Assembly: GCA_027405735.1 (NCBI GenBank)
Contig: JAPEHQ010000009.1
Span: 1,550,001 to 1,614,000, forward strand
Reading direction: 5' to 3'
From: Mucor racemosus
Lineage: Eukaryota; Mucoromycota; Mucoromycetes; Mucorales; Mucoraceae
DNA length: 64,000 bases
The notes below the pieces were generated by a model. It searched no databases, had not been told where the DNA came from, and was given only the letters and a program-made list of their open reading frames with translations. The translations under genes and the position numbers were made by a program. Of this stretch, positions 10,401 to 24,615 are shown piece by piece. Position 1 is the first letter of the stretch. The number at the start of each line of letters is the position of its first letter.

Positions 10401-11412
10401 CTTAAGTTAGCATCATGCGGACTCATATAAAAGAATAGAATACTAGCTTGATATTCTGATATGCCTTATCAAACGGTGAATATATTCTTGGAATATGAAG
10501 ACAAAATGAGATAAACAACACGCGTAGAAAAGGATTTTCAAGGCTTTACATTATTTATCGCAATTAAAACTCTGATAAATTGCACATTTCAGCCAAATGT
10601 AAAAGCAGCCTTACGGCGCATGAACCATAAGTTAAACAAAATAGGCAGTAACTGTTATCATAGAAACATACATTTTTCTACCAGAAAAACCGCCTGTCAT
10701 ATCATAGATTCGTTAAAAAATTGCAAAAGCAAGCCCGTAGAGCGACGCCGTAATTGAGCATCATAGCAAGATTGAACGGCTAAGTCTCTTATACTATGGT
10801 ATATCTAAGTTTTAAATAAAAAAGCGTTTTTTTAATAACTTTTTGGATATTTAACCACGTGTGGTCTGAAAATTCAGACTTTATAGCGGACATTTTTCGG
10901 GGCTCATTTTATCCTTACCAACACTCATGATTTTTATCAAAAAACAGAAAAATCAAATTTTGATACCAAAATCAACGTTTAAATATACTACATTGTGAGA
11001 GACAATTGTAGCCATAACTAATACACATTTTATAAAAGCTTAATATTAAATGTTAAGTAATGAAACTTTGCGTTTTTGGCCCAAAAACGGTTTTTTGATT
11101 AAAGGATTTTTATGTTATATTTTGCAATAAAAATGTTTATTATTTTTAATTGAGCAAATAGAGCGCTAAATTCTGCATATGTGCATATTTTTTATTTTTA
11201 TAATTGATAGTATAAGTAACTCTAGATTTGCGAAACCAAAAAAAAAAATTAAAAAATGTCAAAATCGATGATCTGGACAAGAATAATTTTTAAAATTAAT
11301 ATTCCGCTTCTAAGCCTTGTAAGTCTTAAAAATAAGAGATTTTATAATACTTGAGAACTTTTTCAAGAATTTACGATGCTGTACCCACTTGATTCAAGCT
11401 TATTACTGTAGA
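10401..11412 (+). repeat. Dispersed repeat R1, copy c
   Basis: Includes the 5' part (TATGCCTTATCAAACGGTGA near 10470) also seen in copy d, and the complete core 10812-11410. It is nearly identical to copy a in the core and ends at GATTCAAGCTTATTACTGTA. Sequence after 11412 is unrelated to the other copies. Confidence 0.8.
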
Positions 11413-11794
11413 ATTAGACATTCTAATGTCAAAACAAACGGGTTTAATAAAATGTGTCCCAAATAATGAAGTAATAACTTAGATTTTAGTTAGGACGCAT
11501 TTACCATATATTGATTATATGTCATATGCTAATCAAAATCTGTGTTTAGTGATGTAGTAATTGGACATAAAAAAAAAGTACATTTCTAAAGAAAATGGTC
11601 TGTGTACTATACGTGGTGCATTATAAAGTATGCGTAACATACCATTGTGTTTTTGACAAAATTAATTATATAATAATAGATTTACGAATATGATAAATGA
11701 TTGAGGAAAATAAAGTTAGTATTCTAAAAAGAGCTTTATGATATAAGCTCAGGAGGTATGTAGGTAATTGTTTAAGGGAAAGGTATACAAGGAA
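11413..11794. other. Downstream spacer of the ERF2-like gene
   Basis: AT-rich; no ORF or repeat recognised. Probably contains the 3' UTR of the minus-strand palmitoyltransferase gene. Confidence 0.4.
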
Positions 11795-13484
11795 TTAAGA
11801 AAGTTTCTCAATGACTGGATCAGCCATTTTACGTCTTCGTAAATAACTATGTGGTTATTTTTAGTAAATTGTTTATAGAAAAGTATTTATAATGAACTTT
11901 ACCTTTTGGGCTGAGGTTGACATAAAACCTGAATCAAGTTTCTCAGAGGGCTATTTTTACTATATGGATTGGCACGTAATTCAGGATATTTAGCTCTAAT
12001 AATATCTGCTCGTATCTAAGTAGTTGTATGAATAATTAATCTACAAATAATGGCGACAATTACAATGACAATGAAATACCTGCTCATGTGTTGTCACACC
12101 ACGAAGAACCAAAGAACAATGATACAACGTGAGGCCACCAACTAGCCACAATAAAACGAAGCAATATATAGCAAGTACAAAGCTTACAGGTGCTTTTGAA
12201 AATACTGTACCGAAACCATTAGGCTGTTGCTGCTCATTCTTTGCAATGAATAATAGTTCATAAATAGCTGAACAAATAACAAATATGCAGAGTAGCGCAG
12301 AACTCAAAATAAACGTAAAAAATGAGCGATAGTTTCGTTTTCCTACACAATTGTTCAACCAAGCACAATGGTGATCCTCAAACTCTAAATTTTCTCGTGT
12401 TAATTATTTTACGAAACGTAATTATTAAAAAGTTTACATACCAACACAATTGTTACATTGTCTACAATGACTTGCTCGAGGAGGACGATAAATAAGACAT
12501 GTTTCACAATATCTCAAAGAGTAGGAAGTGTTCTTGATCCAAATTTCTTTAGGTGGTGCTTCTGAATTAATACTAGCACATTCGTCCATGACATCTTGTG
12601 CAATTGGGTCTAAATTTCGAGGAATAATCTGCAGAAAATAAAATAGATATAGGAATGAGTATGGTGCTGACTACAAAACTATCTAGTAAGAAAATTATTA
12701 CCCCTGGATCAGTCCAAGAAGTCTTTAGCATGGAAGCAAAAGCAAGCACAAATAGATAAGCAAATACTATAGGTACAGCAGGATGAACTTGATGCCATAA
12801 GAATGGACAGCTAAATGATACAAATAAATAATGGTAAATATGATATCATCCAATGTTGAATGTATTTACTCACGTAAAAATAGCAAATAATACAGTAGGA
12901 GAGATCAATATGAATAATGCAGCAATAAAGGCCCGATAATCTCTACTTGTCACTAATCTTCCACCAAGAAGAAATCTTGTATGTCCCGGGAAAATTTGAT
13001 AATTACGGTAAGGCTGATTTTTGAATACATAACGAGGTTCATCTTCATTTTCATCTTCTTTTTGTTGCTGCTGTTGTTGTTGTTGTTGTAGAGATACATG
13101 TTTCGAATTTAAAGTTTTTTGTGAATCCTCTTCTGTTGCTCCTGCTGCTCTTACTACCGTTGTATCAATAGTTTTAAGGTTATATTCTTCTGTGGCTGTG
13201 CTTAAAGTTTGTTGTTTTGAATGCTGTTGTTGTTGCTGAAGAATAGGCGCAGTGCTAGCATAACTAGTAACATTTGAATTAGAAGTTAAACCAGAAGATT
13301 GATGGATAGTATCTTGTTCATCTTCTTTAGTTGTAGGTAAATGATTCATAGGTGCAGATTCGAAATCAAAATCTTCAAGTGATTCTGGTTCAAAAGACGA
13401 GCTAAAAAAAGTTGGCTGAAATACAGTAAATGACGATTGTTCTTGAATACGTTCGATTATCGAATGCCGTTTTTGAACATCCAT
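11795..13484 (-). CDS. ERF2: DHHC palmitoyltransferase, Erf2/ZDHHC9-14-18 type
   Basis: Predicted integral-membrane protein S-acyltransferase, 458 aa; in yeast Erf2 palmitoylates Ras at the ER with Erf4. Minus-strand exons 13484..12874, 12810..12702, 12628..12442, 12384..12080, 12015..11903, 11846..11795; all phases agree. After a Gln/Ser-rich N-terminus of about 140 residues comes FPGHTRFLLGGRLVTSRDYR, a signature of the Erf2 subgroup, then two membrane spans. The Cys-rich domain starts near residue 281 (C-x2-C...SHCRQCNNCVEFEDHHC), with Asp-His-His-Cys at 306-309, then NNCVGKRNY and two more spans. The TTHEQ and NPYSKN segments fit the conserved TTxE and NPY-type C-terminal motifs. The gene is divergent from the RhoGAP gene. 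The symbol indicates similarity, not proven orthology. Confidence 0.87.
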
Positions 13485-13773
13485 TTAAAATATAAAAAAA
13501 TAAATAAATAAAGGGTAACGCAAATATATTGAATAGAAAGAGAGAGAGAGAGAGAGAGAGGGAAGGAAAAATAAAATAATAATAATAATAAAAAAGGAGG
13601 ATTACACAAGAGCGTGTATTAAGTGGTCAAGTAGTTAGCTTTAGTGTGCTCACACAGAGAGAAAGATGTGTAGGTAAATAAATACTGATTGGAGAAACGA
13701 GCCCCGATGTTATTTCTCTTTCTCTCTTTCTTTCTACTATCTCTATCTTTTTTCTTTTTTAAATCACAAAATA
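13485..13773. promoter_or_regulatory. Bidirectional promoter region between ERF2-like and RhoGAP genes
   Basis: A 289-bp gap between two divergent start codons. It contains a GA microsatellite at about 13539-13560, an AAT run near 13573-13590, and CT-rich tracts near 13710-13760. Transcription start sites cannot be placed from sequence alone. Confidence 0.5.
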
Positions 13774-14987
13774 ATGGATATAACTATAGATAATCCTTCC
13801 ATTAAAAATTGGTTGAAAAAAGTTATGCAAACCAAGAAAAATACCAAGGCACCAGGTACATATTATTCATGGCAACAAATTGTCAAATTTTACATTCTGA
13901 CATTTAATAATCCCAATATATAGATGTTTTTGGTGTACCATTATATCAGAGTCTACAAGTAGCAAATACACTTATAGCTTACGAAGATAAAGATACTATT
14001 ATTGGCACTATACCGATAATTGTAGCGAAATGTGGTGCTTATTTGAAAGATCAAGGTATATTTGTGTGTTTTTGTGGTACATGATGTACCGTATGTAGAT
14101 CATTAATTTTAATTACTGTAAAAAAATAATGATAGGACTGTATGTGGAAGGTGTCTTTCGAAAAAGTGGCAGGTAATGTATATATATACATAATAAAACA
14201 TTATCCTTGCTCATTAAAATAATACGTATGTAAAAAAAAAAAAAAAAAAAAAAAAAAGTGCCAAAAGAGTAGGTGAATTGCAACAGCATTTCAATTCATC
14301 ATCTGATTTTGGTATAGGTCTAAATTTCAGGCTCGGGTACACAGTTCATGATGCTGCCAATTGTTTGAGGCGTTATCTCAATTATCTTCCAGAACCCGTT
14401 ATTTTATTTTCGCTTTATGAACCATTTAGATCTATAGCATCACAAGAATCCGAAAAAGATATTGATCAACTTGATGGTCGTAAGTGTATGAATTAATACA
14501 TGAAAACGATGTAAAACTAATTTTTAAATGCGAAGCTACCACTGCCTTGATGATAACACATTATCAAAGTCTAATTGACCAATTACCGCCTGTCAATCAA
14601 TATTTATTATTCTATTTGTTGGATTTGCTTGCTTTATTTAGCAGATATGCCAAATTCACCAAAATGAACTCAATGTCACTCGCATCAGTATTTACCCCTG
14701 GGATATTATTGAATCCAGACCATGCAATGAACCCATCCCAATACAAATTATCACAGCGTGTCGTTCAATTTTTAATTGAACATCAGGAGCACTTTCATCT
14801 ACCTCGAAATCAACAGCATAATAATAAATTGATTCAGTCATCTATAAATCCAAATTCATCATCATTTAAACAGCATCAACAGCATCAACAGCAACAACAA
14901 CAACATTTGATTAGAGCAAATACTGTGCCAGTTCATAGTAAAAATCGACTTTTATCAGATGATTTTACATTACAGATTATCAAATAA
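13774..14987 (+). CDS. Small RhoGAP-domain protein
   Basis: GTPase-activating protein for Rho-family GTPases, 307 aa. Exons 13774..13855, 13924..14055, 14136..14172, 14259..14479, 14536..14987; phases agree and the ORF is open. The RhoGAP fold begins almost at the N-terminus: DVFGVPLYQSL, IPIIVAKCGAYL, then GLYVEGVFRKSG with the arginine finger at about R80, YTVHDAANCLRRYLNYLPEPV, and the second half LIDQLPPVNQYLLFYLLDLL ending in the N-K-M-like TKMNSMSLASVFTPGILL. The tail is Gln/His-rich. There is no PH, BAR, LIM or C2 domain, so recruitment must rely on other parts. Intron 3 ends in a 26-A run directly before its AG, an unusual 3' splice site. Confidence 0.85.
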
Positions 14988-15863
14988 AGAATACATACAT
15001 ATCAGGAGTATGTATGTAGCCACTATTTAGGGGGGAGCGAATTTGTAGAGGATGGCTCTATGAAATGTATAAAATAATCTGCGATTTATTTGTTTAGTCC
15101 TTGTTGTAACTGCCATGTGTATACATAATTTCGTTGAACCCGACTCAAACCCAGGCTTTTTTCTTTTTTTTTTTTTGCTGGTTTGTCGCATTTTACCGTA
15201 TATTGCTTTGACAATATAATAGAACAGTGATAGTGCTCCCTTTTTCTTTGTACTCCTATAAAACAACATTATGCTTTTATTATATATTTAATTAAGCAAG
15301 AACATTAGTTTTGACATATTCATTGTATAAGATTCTTCTAGACGATGTATTAGATCCAGACTATCTAAAAAATCTAATTTATGGATTTGATCTGGTCGTT
15401 TTTTTATTAAAATGTAATACAGTGTGTAACGCTGTTCTAAATTTTTCATTTATAATTAAATTGATATAATGATACAAAAAAATATCGTGTTTTTATTTCA
15501 GTAGCATAAAAATTGTTGAATAAAAAAAATACTGTCATACAGATGCATCTGTTTACATTTGCTTTTTAACTAGTTTGATGAATACATTCTAGTCAATAAT
15601 TGAGTAAAAACTCTTTGAATTGCTTTATACGCCCAAAAAGTTGGTGTGACAACATGATAAACGTAGAATATTTGACCTGGGATCTTATAGTATATCATAG
15701 AGGGTGTATTTAATGCACTGAAACAATAAAAATGCATACATTGCTTACGTAGATGGAAAAAGGTTCGATTATTGCTAGGGTTTGAAAAAGTTGAATGTAT
15801 TTCTGGTTTAGATTAAATTTAAGCATTTATAACATTTTTTCATATTAAAAAAAAACAATAACG
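14988..15863. other. Intergenic, no gene seen
   Basis: AT-rich spacer between the RhoGAP and QCR10 genes. Reading frames present are short and lack coding character. Likely contains the RhoGAP 3' UTR and the QCR10 promoter. Confidence 0.4.
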
Positions 15864-16141
15864 ATGGTTACCGCACAAATTAACTCTGAACCTCACTTCA
15901 AGTTCATCACACCTAGCAAATTCATTAAATCGTGAGTTGTATATATGTTGTGTTACAGATTGATTAAAATAATAACGCATTCATTAGAACTCCTACATTG
16001 GCTGTGTGGGGTTTTGCTACAGCAACTGCTTTAGCATTATTTGGTTCTGATATCCCTCTAGTTAAAAGAGATATATTGAGTAAAATTCCATTAGCTGGAC
16101 ATTATTTCCCTGTCAAGGAGGCTAATCATGAAGAGGATTGA
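15864..16141 (+). CDS. QCR10: Ubiquinol-cytochrome c reductase subunit 10 (complex III)
   Basis: Small inner-mitochondrial-membrane accessory subunit of the cytochrome bc1 complex, 73 aa. Exons 15864..15931 and 15988..16141, with a GTGAGT donor, a TTAG acceptor and phase 2. The protein has a short polar N-terminus (MVTAQINSEPHFKFITPSKF), one membrane span (LAVWGFATATALALFGSD), then DILSKIPLAGHYF and an acidic tail. The size, single span and K-I-P-L-x-G motif match fungal Qcr10. The gene is too short and too spliced to show up as a long ORF. Confidence 0.78.
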
Positions 16142-16258
16142 GAAAAATTTTCCCGCGTTCAGTTACATAATAAACAAATCGTAGTTTTTTTATTTTCCTT
16201 TATAATGAAATAAAAGCTCTTGTTCTTTTTTTTTAATCTTGTAAACTCTTTTTTAAAA

Positions 16259-17398
16259 ATGAAAAATATGTTGCTTATCAAAAGCATACTCTTATTGTTT
16301 TTTGTAGCAATTGCATTTGCTCAAGAAATAAAAGAATCAGAAATATCACAAGAAGAAGCATCAAGCTCAGAACAAGATGATCAAGCAATTGTATCATCTG
16401 TCATGTATGCGCCTGTACCAACAGATCGAATTGCAGTAAACAGACATCAATTCCCGATTCCTGAATACATTGCTTCAAGTGGAGAACAAAAAACTGTTTG
16501 TAAGAATTATAGAACAGATTTTACAAAGGATACAATAGGATGGCAAGTGGAAAATACCATGCAGGATACATACGATATTTTTGAAAATGGTCTGCAACTG
16601 AATTTATTGCCTCCAAGTAAATATGTTCGATTCCACGACCAAAATTATTTACCATACAATGCAATTGGAGGTAGAGGACCTACTTTAAATGCGACTAGTT
16701 ATATGAGATATGGCAAAATTTCTGCTACATTGAAATCCTCTGGTACTGGCGGTACAGTTACTGCATTTATCTTATTGGCAGATGGAGGCGATGAAATTGA
16801 TTTTGAATTCTTGGGTGGAGATAAAGATAAAGTACAGTAAGTGAAGCAGGCCTATGATCAAGATTAAGGCAAAATATTTATATATTTCCTTGGCAACATT
16901 AGGACCAACTATTTCTGGGGTAAATCAGTCGAATATACTGTAAATGGTGGCATTCATAAAGCAGAAGGCGGAACAATTGATACAACATTTCACAAGTATA
17001 CTATCGATTGGAAGCCTGATAGAATTGATTGGCTTGTAGATGATAAGGTTGTGCGTACAAAAACCAGAGCAGAAACATGCGATGCAGCTGGTGTATGTAA
17101 ATTTCCATCTCGACCAGCGTAAGATATTTTCTGTTTGTTCAATGTATAATTCTCCATTTGACATATTTTGTTTAGACGAGTGCAATTTGGATTATGGGAT
17201 GGAAGTATAGAATCTGGAACAGCTGAATGGTCGAAAGGGCCAATTGATGTAAGAACTTTTTTTTTTGATTTACATTCGCAATTGACATTAAATTTCATGT
17301 AAAATTCTCTTTAGTGGTCTGCTCCTCAATCGATCCAAGCATTCATCAAAAGTGTTCAAGTTGACTGTAATCCAGAGTATAATCAAATTATCGACTAG
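16259..17398 (+). CDS. GH16 cell-wall transglycosylase, Crh-like
   Basis: Secreted glycoside hydrolase family 16 protein, 316 aa, of the type that cross-links chitin to beta-glucan in fungal walls. Exons 16259..16836, 16903..17118, 17176..17248, 17315..17398; phases agree. The signal peptide is MKNMLLIKSILLLFFVAIAFA (about 1-21). Catalytic motif DEIDFE places the nucleophile and acid/base at about E179 and E183, with D181 between. Downstream, YTIDWKPDRIDWLVDD and WKCLLEQ-free FGLWDGS resemble the Crh1/Crh2/Utr2 group. There is no Ser/Thr-rich tail or GPI signal, so the protein is probably soluble or non-covalently wall-bound. An acidic linker (about 22-45) precedes the domain. The start at 16259 is chosen because it begins the signal peptide. 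Confidence 0.87.
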
Positions 17399-17521
17399 GA
17401 TACAATAGGTCGGAAATTTATAATTAAAAGAATGTCTAGTATATATATATATATTTATTTATTAATAAAAACCTAATATTTTGTGCCTTGATTTCAATTT
17501 TTTTTTTTTTTCATTCAATCA

Positions 17522-19232
17522 ATGGATCTTTATTTTCATCGTTCACCAAAGAAAAGAATGTTATCATTATCTGCATTAAAAAAGAAAAAGACAAGCACGG
17601 TTGGCCCTGAACAACAAGAAAGAAAATTGACAGTGAAATCGCCTTCAATCACTGATTTTTTATCAAAAAAAGTATCTTCAATTCAAGCAAAGAAAATATG
17701 GAATCAAATTGTTCCTCAATATAAAAGCGCAGCAACTTCTACTGTATTATTTGATTCCAATGATCATTTAGCTGATGTTGCTTCCATTCCACCTACTCCT
17801 CCACCCAAGAAATCAGCTACAATGCCAAATTTATCTATTATTACAGACACTGAAATAATAAATCGTGCTTTGCCTAGTTTACCAAGTGTAGAAAATTCTA
17901 TTTCTATTGGATCACAATCATCTTCTAGAAATGGGCTTACAAGAGCAACTACTTGGGTAGGAAAATCTATTCAAAAATGGCTTTCCAATCTAGATGAACA
18001 GAGGAAAGCAGCCATTATGGATATTTCTGACTTTGAACATGATGGTGATGATCAAGACGCTTTGTATTCCAGCTCTTTATTGCCTAATGCATTGGATCAA
18101 AAACTGACACTCCATTGCCGCAGTAAGTATAGTAGCACGCATTGTTATTGAATAACATTGAGTTAATATTGAAATGCAATAGTATTACAGGTCACAAACA
18201 TTGAATCATCTAAAAGTAAGTACAAACTAAACTGCCCGAAATATGAGAAACTAAGCAAAATTGCTAATGTAGATTACCAATATACAATGAACATGAAGGT
18301 TACAAATAACGAAACTCAAACTCATACTGGCGTCATGAAAAGAGTAGCAAAGGGAATCAGTGCAGCACATCCTCGTGCTGCATTATCATTGTAAGTTTTA
18401 CCATGAATACAGGAAATCGGATCATCAACTACAACAACTAATACAAATTTAGTAACGTTCAGGGACGTTTTCAGGTAGAATGTGATCTCTGTGTCAAGCC
18501 ATTCTCGAGCAATTCCATTGTAAATCGTCTCAAATCGTTCAAACCAAAATTAGATGTAACAGAAAATGACAATACAGAAGAGCAAGCAACTGTTCATCAA
18601 GGACAGTTAGTACTTGATTCAGGTTTAGATCCATTGTCAAGCTTTGCTAATAAGGGGATAGGAAGATATTCAATTCAAACATCGACATCTGTAGCATTGG
18701 AATTAACAATCGCATTTTGGCTGGAAGAATCTGAAAAGCAGCAAAACGAACAAGAAACAGACGATGAAGAGGAATTATGCACTCCTATAGATCAAGATGT
18801 ATTGAGATTTTGTCAAGCAGGAGATTACTTGACATTTTATGTTAAAAGCGATACACATCCCGTAAGTATTATCAACATGTAAGCCTGTTTTTCAATTCAA
18901 CTAAAACTGCGTTATAGTCTTGGAACAGATACTGGGTATCTTATCAATCAAATCAACTTGTTTTAAGACTAAATGAGAGAGGCGCTCCTGTTGATAAATT
19001 CCACCTGAAAGGCTTAAATCACGTTGACATTAATCCTTCAGAAGATATCAAAGAAGAAATCTATCTAGGAAAGAAGCATGGCATTGTTTTGACATTTGGC
19101 GACGCAAATGTCTATTTATTCTGTGATTATTTCAAGAGCGTACGCTTCTGGAAATGTTTACTTGAACAGCATGCTTCTAGTACAATCCACAGTAATAGAA
19201 TTCAAAAGAAATACCTATGGGTGGCGCAGTGA
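17522..19232 (+). CDS. PH-domain protein, anillin/Bud4-like
   Basis: 491-aa protein. Exons 17522..18122, 18183..18215, 18273..18390, 18453..18861, 18918..19232; all phases agree. The N-terminal 200 residues are basic and Ser/Pro-rich (IPPTPPPKKS). A beta-rich region (about 200-385) starts HCRILQVTNIES and includes an acidic insert. The C-terminus (about 388-480) reads as a PH domain: SWNRYWVSYQSNQLVLRL, KFHLKGLNHVDI, then ANVYLFCDYFKSVRFWKCL with the conserved helix Trp. A beta-rich module followed by PH recalls the anillin homology-PH arrangement of Bud4 and Mid1, which organise septins and the cytokinetic ring. That assignment is an inference; PH membrane binding is more secure. Exon 2 is only 33 nt. 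Confidence 0.68.
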
Positions 19233-19435
19233 GAGGATATATTGTTATTGGCTAATAAAATTTTTTATGTTTGATACCTTAATTTGGATTTCGAACTAAG
19301 GATTACGACTATACAACAACAAAAAGAGAGAAGGAAAGAGCGTAGCTTTTCCCTCTTCTTTTCTAAATTACCTTTCTCTCCTTTTTCTTTTTTCTTTTTT
19401 TTTTTTATTCAAAAAATCTTATTAATTAGAAAACT
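19233..19435 (+). promoter_or_regulatory. Pyrimidine-rich DED1 upstream region
   Basis: A long CT/T-rich stretch (about 19350-19407) precedes the DED1 start codon. Such tracts are common before highly transcribed fungal genes. No TATA box is evident. Confidence 0.45.
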
Positions 19436-21537
<2,102 letters not shown>

Positions 21538-21901
21538 ATCTAATCTTGATTCGTATTCTATTATATTCTTTTCTTTTCCGCCTTTTTCTCTATCTCTTCT
21601 TTCCTTCTCATTTTCTTATCATTTATTATAGATTTATATATATAAGTTACTTTTTTTCAAACAAAAATTACTCACAACGTTTCTTTTATTCTTAATTTTT
21701 TTTTAAATTTTTTTGTAAAACCCATTTCGCCTTTTTTTTATATACTTTTACCTAACCCCTAAAACGACAAAATTAACAAACAACAACAACAACAATAACA
21801 ACAGCCCTAGTAGATGTAAATAGATATTATATAAAAAAAAAGAGAATTATTATATATAAACAAATATAAAAAGAAATAAAAAAGAACAAAAAGAACTTAT
21901 T
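21538..21901. other. Convergent 3' region of DED1 and the next gene
   Basis: T-rich then A-rich spacer with CAACAACAACAA near 21781-21795. No gene. Probably overlapping 3' UTRs. Confidence 0.45.
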
Positions 21902-22587
21902 TTATTGCTCTTGATTAATTTCTATTTCGACATTTGCGAAAACTTTAAATGGAATTTCTTTGTTAAACCATAAACGACAAGCAATTTTGACGAAATAATA
22001 TGCTATCAAAAATAATCCAAACGGCCACATGAAATATAGCTCCATCAGCATTAAAAATAAGTCAAAATCAATAATGACAATCCTTTTTGCGTTAAATAGG
22101 ACATTGTAGCGATTGGCATGTTGATGTCGAATAGTTGTAATGCGATCTTTTTGAAGTTTTGCCTTGCGGAGTAGCTTTTGTAAGATGCTACCATTATATG
22201 ATGTGCCTGTACTTTCGACTGAAGGAGCAGAGCTTTGAGTGTCCTTGATTTTATCACAGACATTGCTACCATCACCTCTTTGATAAGTTTCTTGTTGGGC
22301 TGTTTGCTCATTATAAATAGACTTAATGTTCTTTCCTTGTTGTTCTTCATTGTCTGGCATTTGAGTAGATGCATCTTGTTTTACTGCCACCAATGTTGCT
22401 GATTGTTGGCCGTTGCATGCTGTCGCTATTCTCTGGTGAAGGTCTCTAAAATGTGCCAAAGGAAATCCTTTATCACAAACAGCACAATGGAAAGGACCAC
22501 CTTCAAATTACATTAATTAAAACACATTGTGCATTTGTGTATACAATTCGATTTATAAATACCTTTGTTTTTTCTACGGCTGCCCAT
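21902..22587 (-). CDS. Small CCHC/C2H2-type zinc-finger protein with hydrophobic C-terminus
   Basis: Not assigned to a named family. 207 aa from exons 22587..22563 (25 nt) and 22500..21902; phase agrees. The tiny first exon gives MGSRRKNK. The second opens with FHCAVCDKGFPLAHFRDLHQ...TAC, spacing C-x2-C-x12-H-x6-C (C14, C17, H30, C37), a plausible single zinc finger. A polar Gln/Ser-rich middle follows. A hydrophobic stretch at about 150-190 (LFLMLMELYFMWPFGLFLIA) suggests one or two membrane segments, and the C-terminus is acidic. A zinc finger plus membrane region could be a membrane-tethered regulator or an adaptor; function unknown. Confidence 0.6.
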
Positions 22588-23754
22588 TCTATTCTTAAAA
22601 ATGTATTTTCTGGAAAGAAAGAAATGGATTATTTGTTCAGCAATCGAAAAAAAAAGGTATAAATCTGATACAGATATGGTTTTATAATGCATCACTACTC
22701 ATTATCAAATGCTTCTCAATCACAATAGTTATATTCAAACTCTTCATGATAAAATGACCATAAAAATATATATTTCAAATAAAAAGACATTCGAAATAAG
22801 CGTCAAAAAATGCGGTTGCAAGCCCTTTTGTTCTTAATATTGTATATATTCATGCACAAAAAAAAAGCTAAAATGCATCAAATTGATGGGCTGATAAGAC
22901 TGTTTTCCTTATAATGTAGCTGTCCCTCGTCTACCGAGGGGAATTGTACGGTTACTTAAGGAAGACGAAAAATCTGCCTTTTTGTTCTAATCTTTTGTCT
23001 TTTTTTTCTACTTGTTTTTTCTACTTGTTTTTGTTTACGAATTTTTTTGAGATTTGAGATCTATTATGCCATTTTTCATTAGGATTGCATGATATTTTCC
23101 TGTCCTGGTGGTCATGGAAAAGGTTATGGTTATCTTGTGACGAATGTTGAACTACAGGACCTTCTTCGTTTGATGTAAGTGTGTATCCCTGTTGTACCTG
23201 TATCTATAAAGATCCAAAATCCTTTGGTTTACTTTCTTTTGGCAATATTGTTTCACATATAAATCATTTTAATAAAGATTTTGTATTATTATAAAGCTAT
23301 AAAGACTCTGTTCTTTACTTGTTGTAAGGTTTTCGCGCCTTTCTTTCATTTTCACACACATCGTAATCAACAGATTTCATAAAATCTTTGATTTATCACC
23401 CTCATCTTTAAGCATATCTCCTTTTCCTTTGAAAACACTAATATGAAAATCGCTTTTACATGGATTCTATCTATTCAAACATGTTAAATACCCAATCTTG
23501 ACAACAGCAAACCTCATACTAAAAAGCTGCACGTTAAAGAGCGTGTGTATTTTTTCCTATGTACAACATCTTTAGGGTTCGAAAACAAGCCCAAATCTTA
23601 TCCATGGGATAACTTTTATCAGCAAATATATATTCATTTTTGTGTCCATTTGTAATTACAATACAATTATTAAATTGTCTTCCTATTCAACATTGTCCCG
23701 GCTACAAATTTTATTAAATAAAGCAAGGATGGTTACTATAGTGATTGTTTCATA
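22588..23754. other. Intergenic, no gene recognised
   Basis: AT-rich spacer. A small hairpin, CCCTCG-TCTAC-CGAGGG, lies near 22923-22940 in otherwise bland sequence; no known RNA family was recognised around it. Confidence 0.35.
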
Positions 23755-24615
23755 AATTTGAATGATGCAGAAATGGCCAGCTTAAAATTGAGAAACCGCA
23801 TTTGAAATGAAAATAAGTGGAGAAAATACTAAGGTATTGCAATGATGGTTATTAAGTAAAGTCTAGATTATTTTTCATTCTCTACCAGAATATCTAGGCT
23901 TTGGATCGTTATGAAGACTTTTTTTTATTTTTTTATAAATTTTGTGAGAGCACTTTTTCTGTTATAGAGATCCATGAAGGGATGGCAGGTATGCAAAGCT
24001 AAAACCATAGGATAGTACTCATTAGCGTCTATCCAACGAATTTTATCTCGTCAAAAAATATTGATTTTTGATCGAGAAAATTGAGATTGAATGATTGATT
24101 TTTGGTGATACAAAAAAAGGATCCATTTTGGACGAGGATATACAGGTCTGGATTTTCGCCGACCAAAAAAAAAACCAAAAAAAATTAATATCCCCACCAA
24201 AAATAGAGCTACAGCTACGTATAAATACTCATTCTGTAGATAATTTTGTTGCGCATAACGTGAAAGTAAAATATTTTAGGGTTGCATTTGGATGAAGAAT
24301 ACTTTTTGATCAAAAACCGTTAAAATTTGACATTAAATTTACTAGAAATTTCATGAGAAAACAATTTTTACAACCTACACAAATCGATTCAGAATTAAAA
24401 ACTAAACCTAAAACATTTAATACGCTAATTCAACTTACTATGCATTTTTGTGAGTAATTAAACATACAAGGTTTTTTTTGGTTTTTTTTGGGTTTTTTTT
24501 CCATTTGAACACTTTTTGAATTCAAGCTCAGTTACATGTGCATATCTGATTATACAATTTTATATAGTGCTATTCAAAATCGGAGCGTGCCTTCATTTCA
24601 ATAGATATTCAAGAA
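23755..24615 (+). repeat. Dispersed repeat R2, copy a
   Basis: Aligns over its length with the minus-strand copy at 50455-51315, and in part with 40296-41350. Landmarks: GCTTAAAATTGAGAAACCGC, GTGATACAAAAAAAGGATC, AGATAATTTTGTTGCGCATA, ACGCTAATTCAACTTACTAT, and the right-end motif TCAAAATCGGAGCGTGCC near 24576-24594. A 66-codon frame is preserved at 24095-24295 and in copy b, but there is no family hit by eye. Element class unknown. Confidence 0.72.

Noticed and set aside
22923..22940. Small GC-rich hairpin as a structured RNA
   Set aside because: Six-base-pair stem only; no surrounding conserved motif of any known RNA family.
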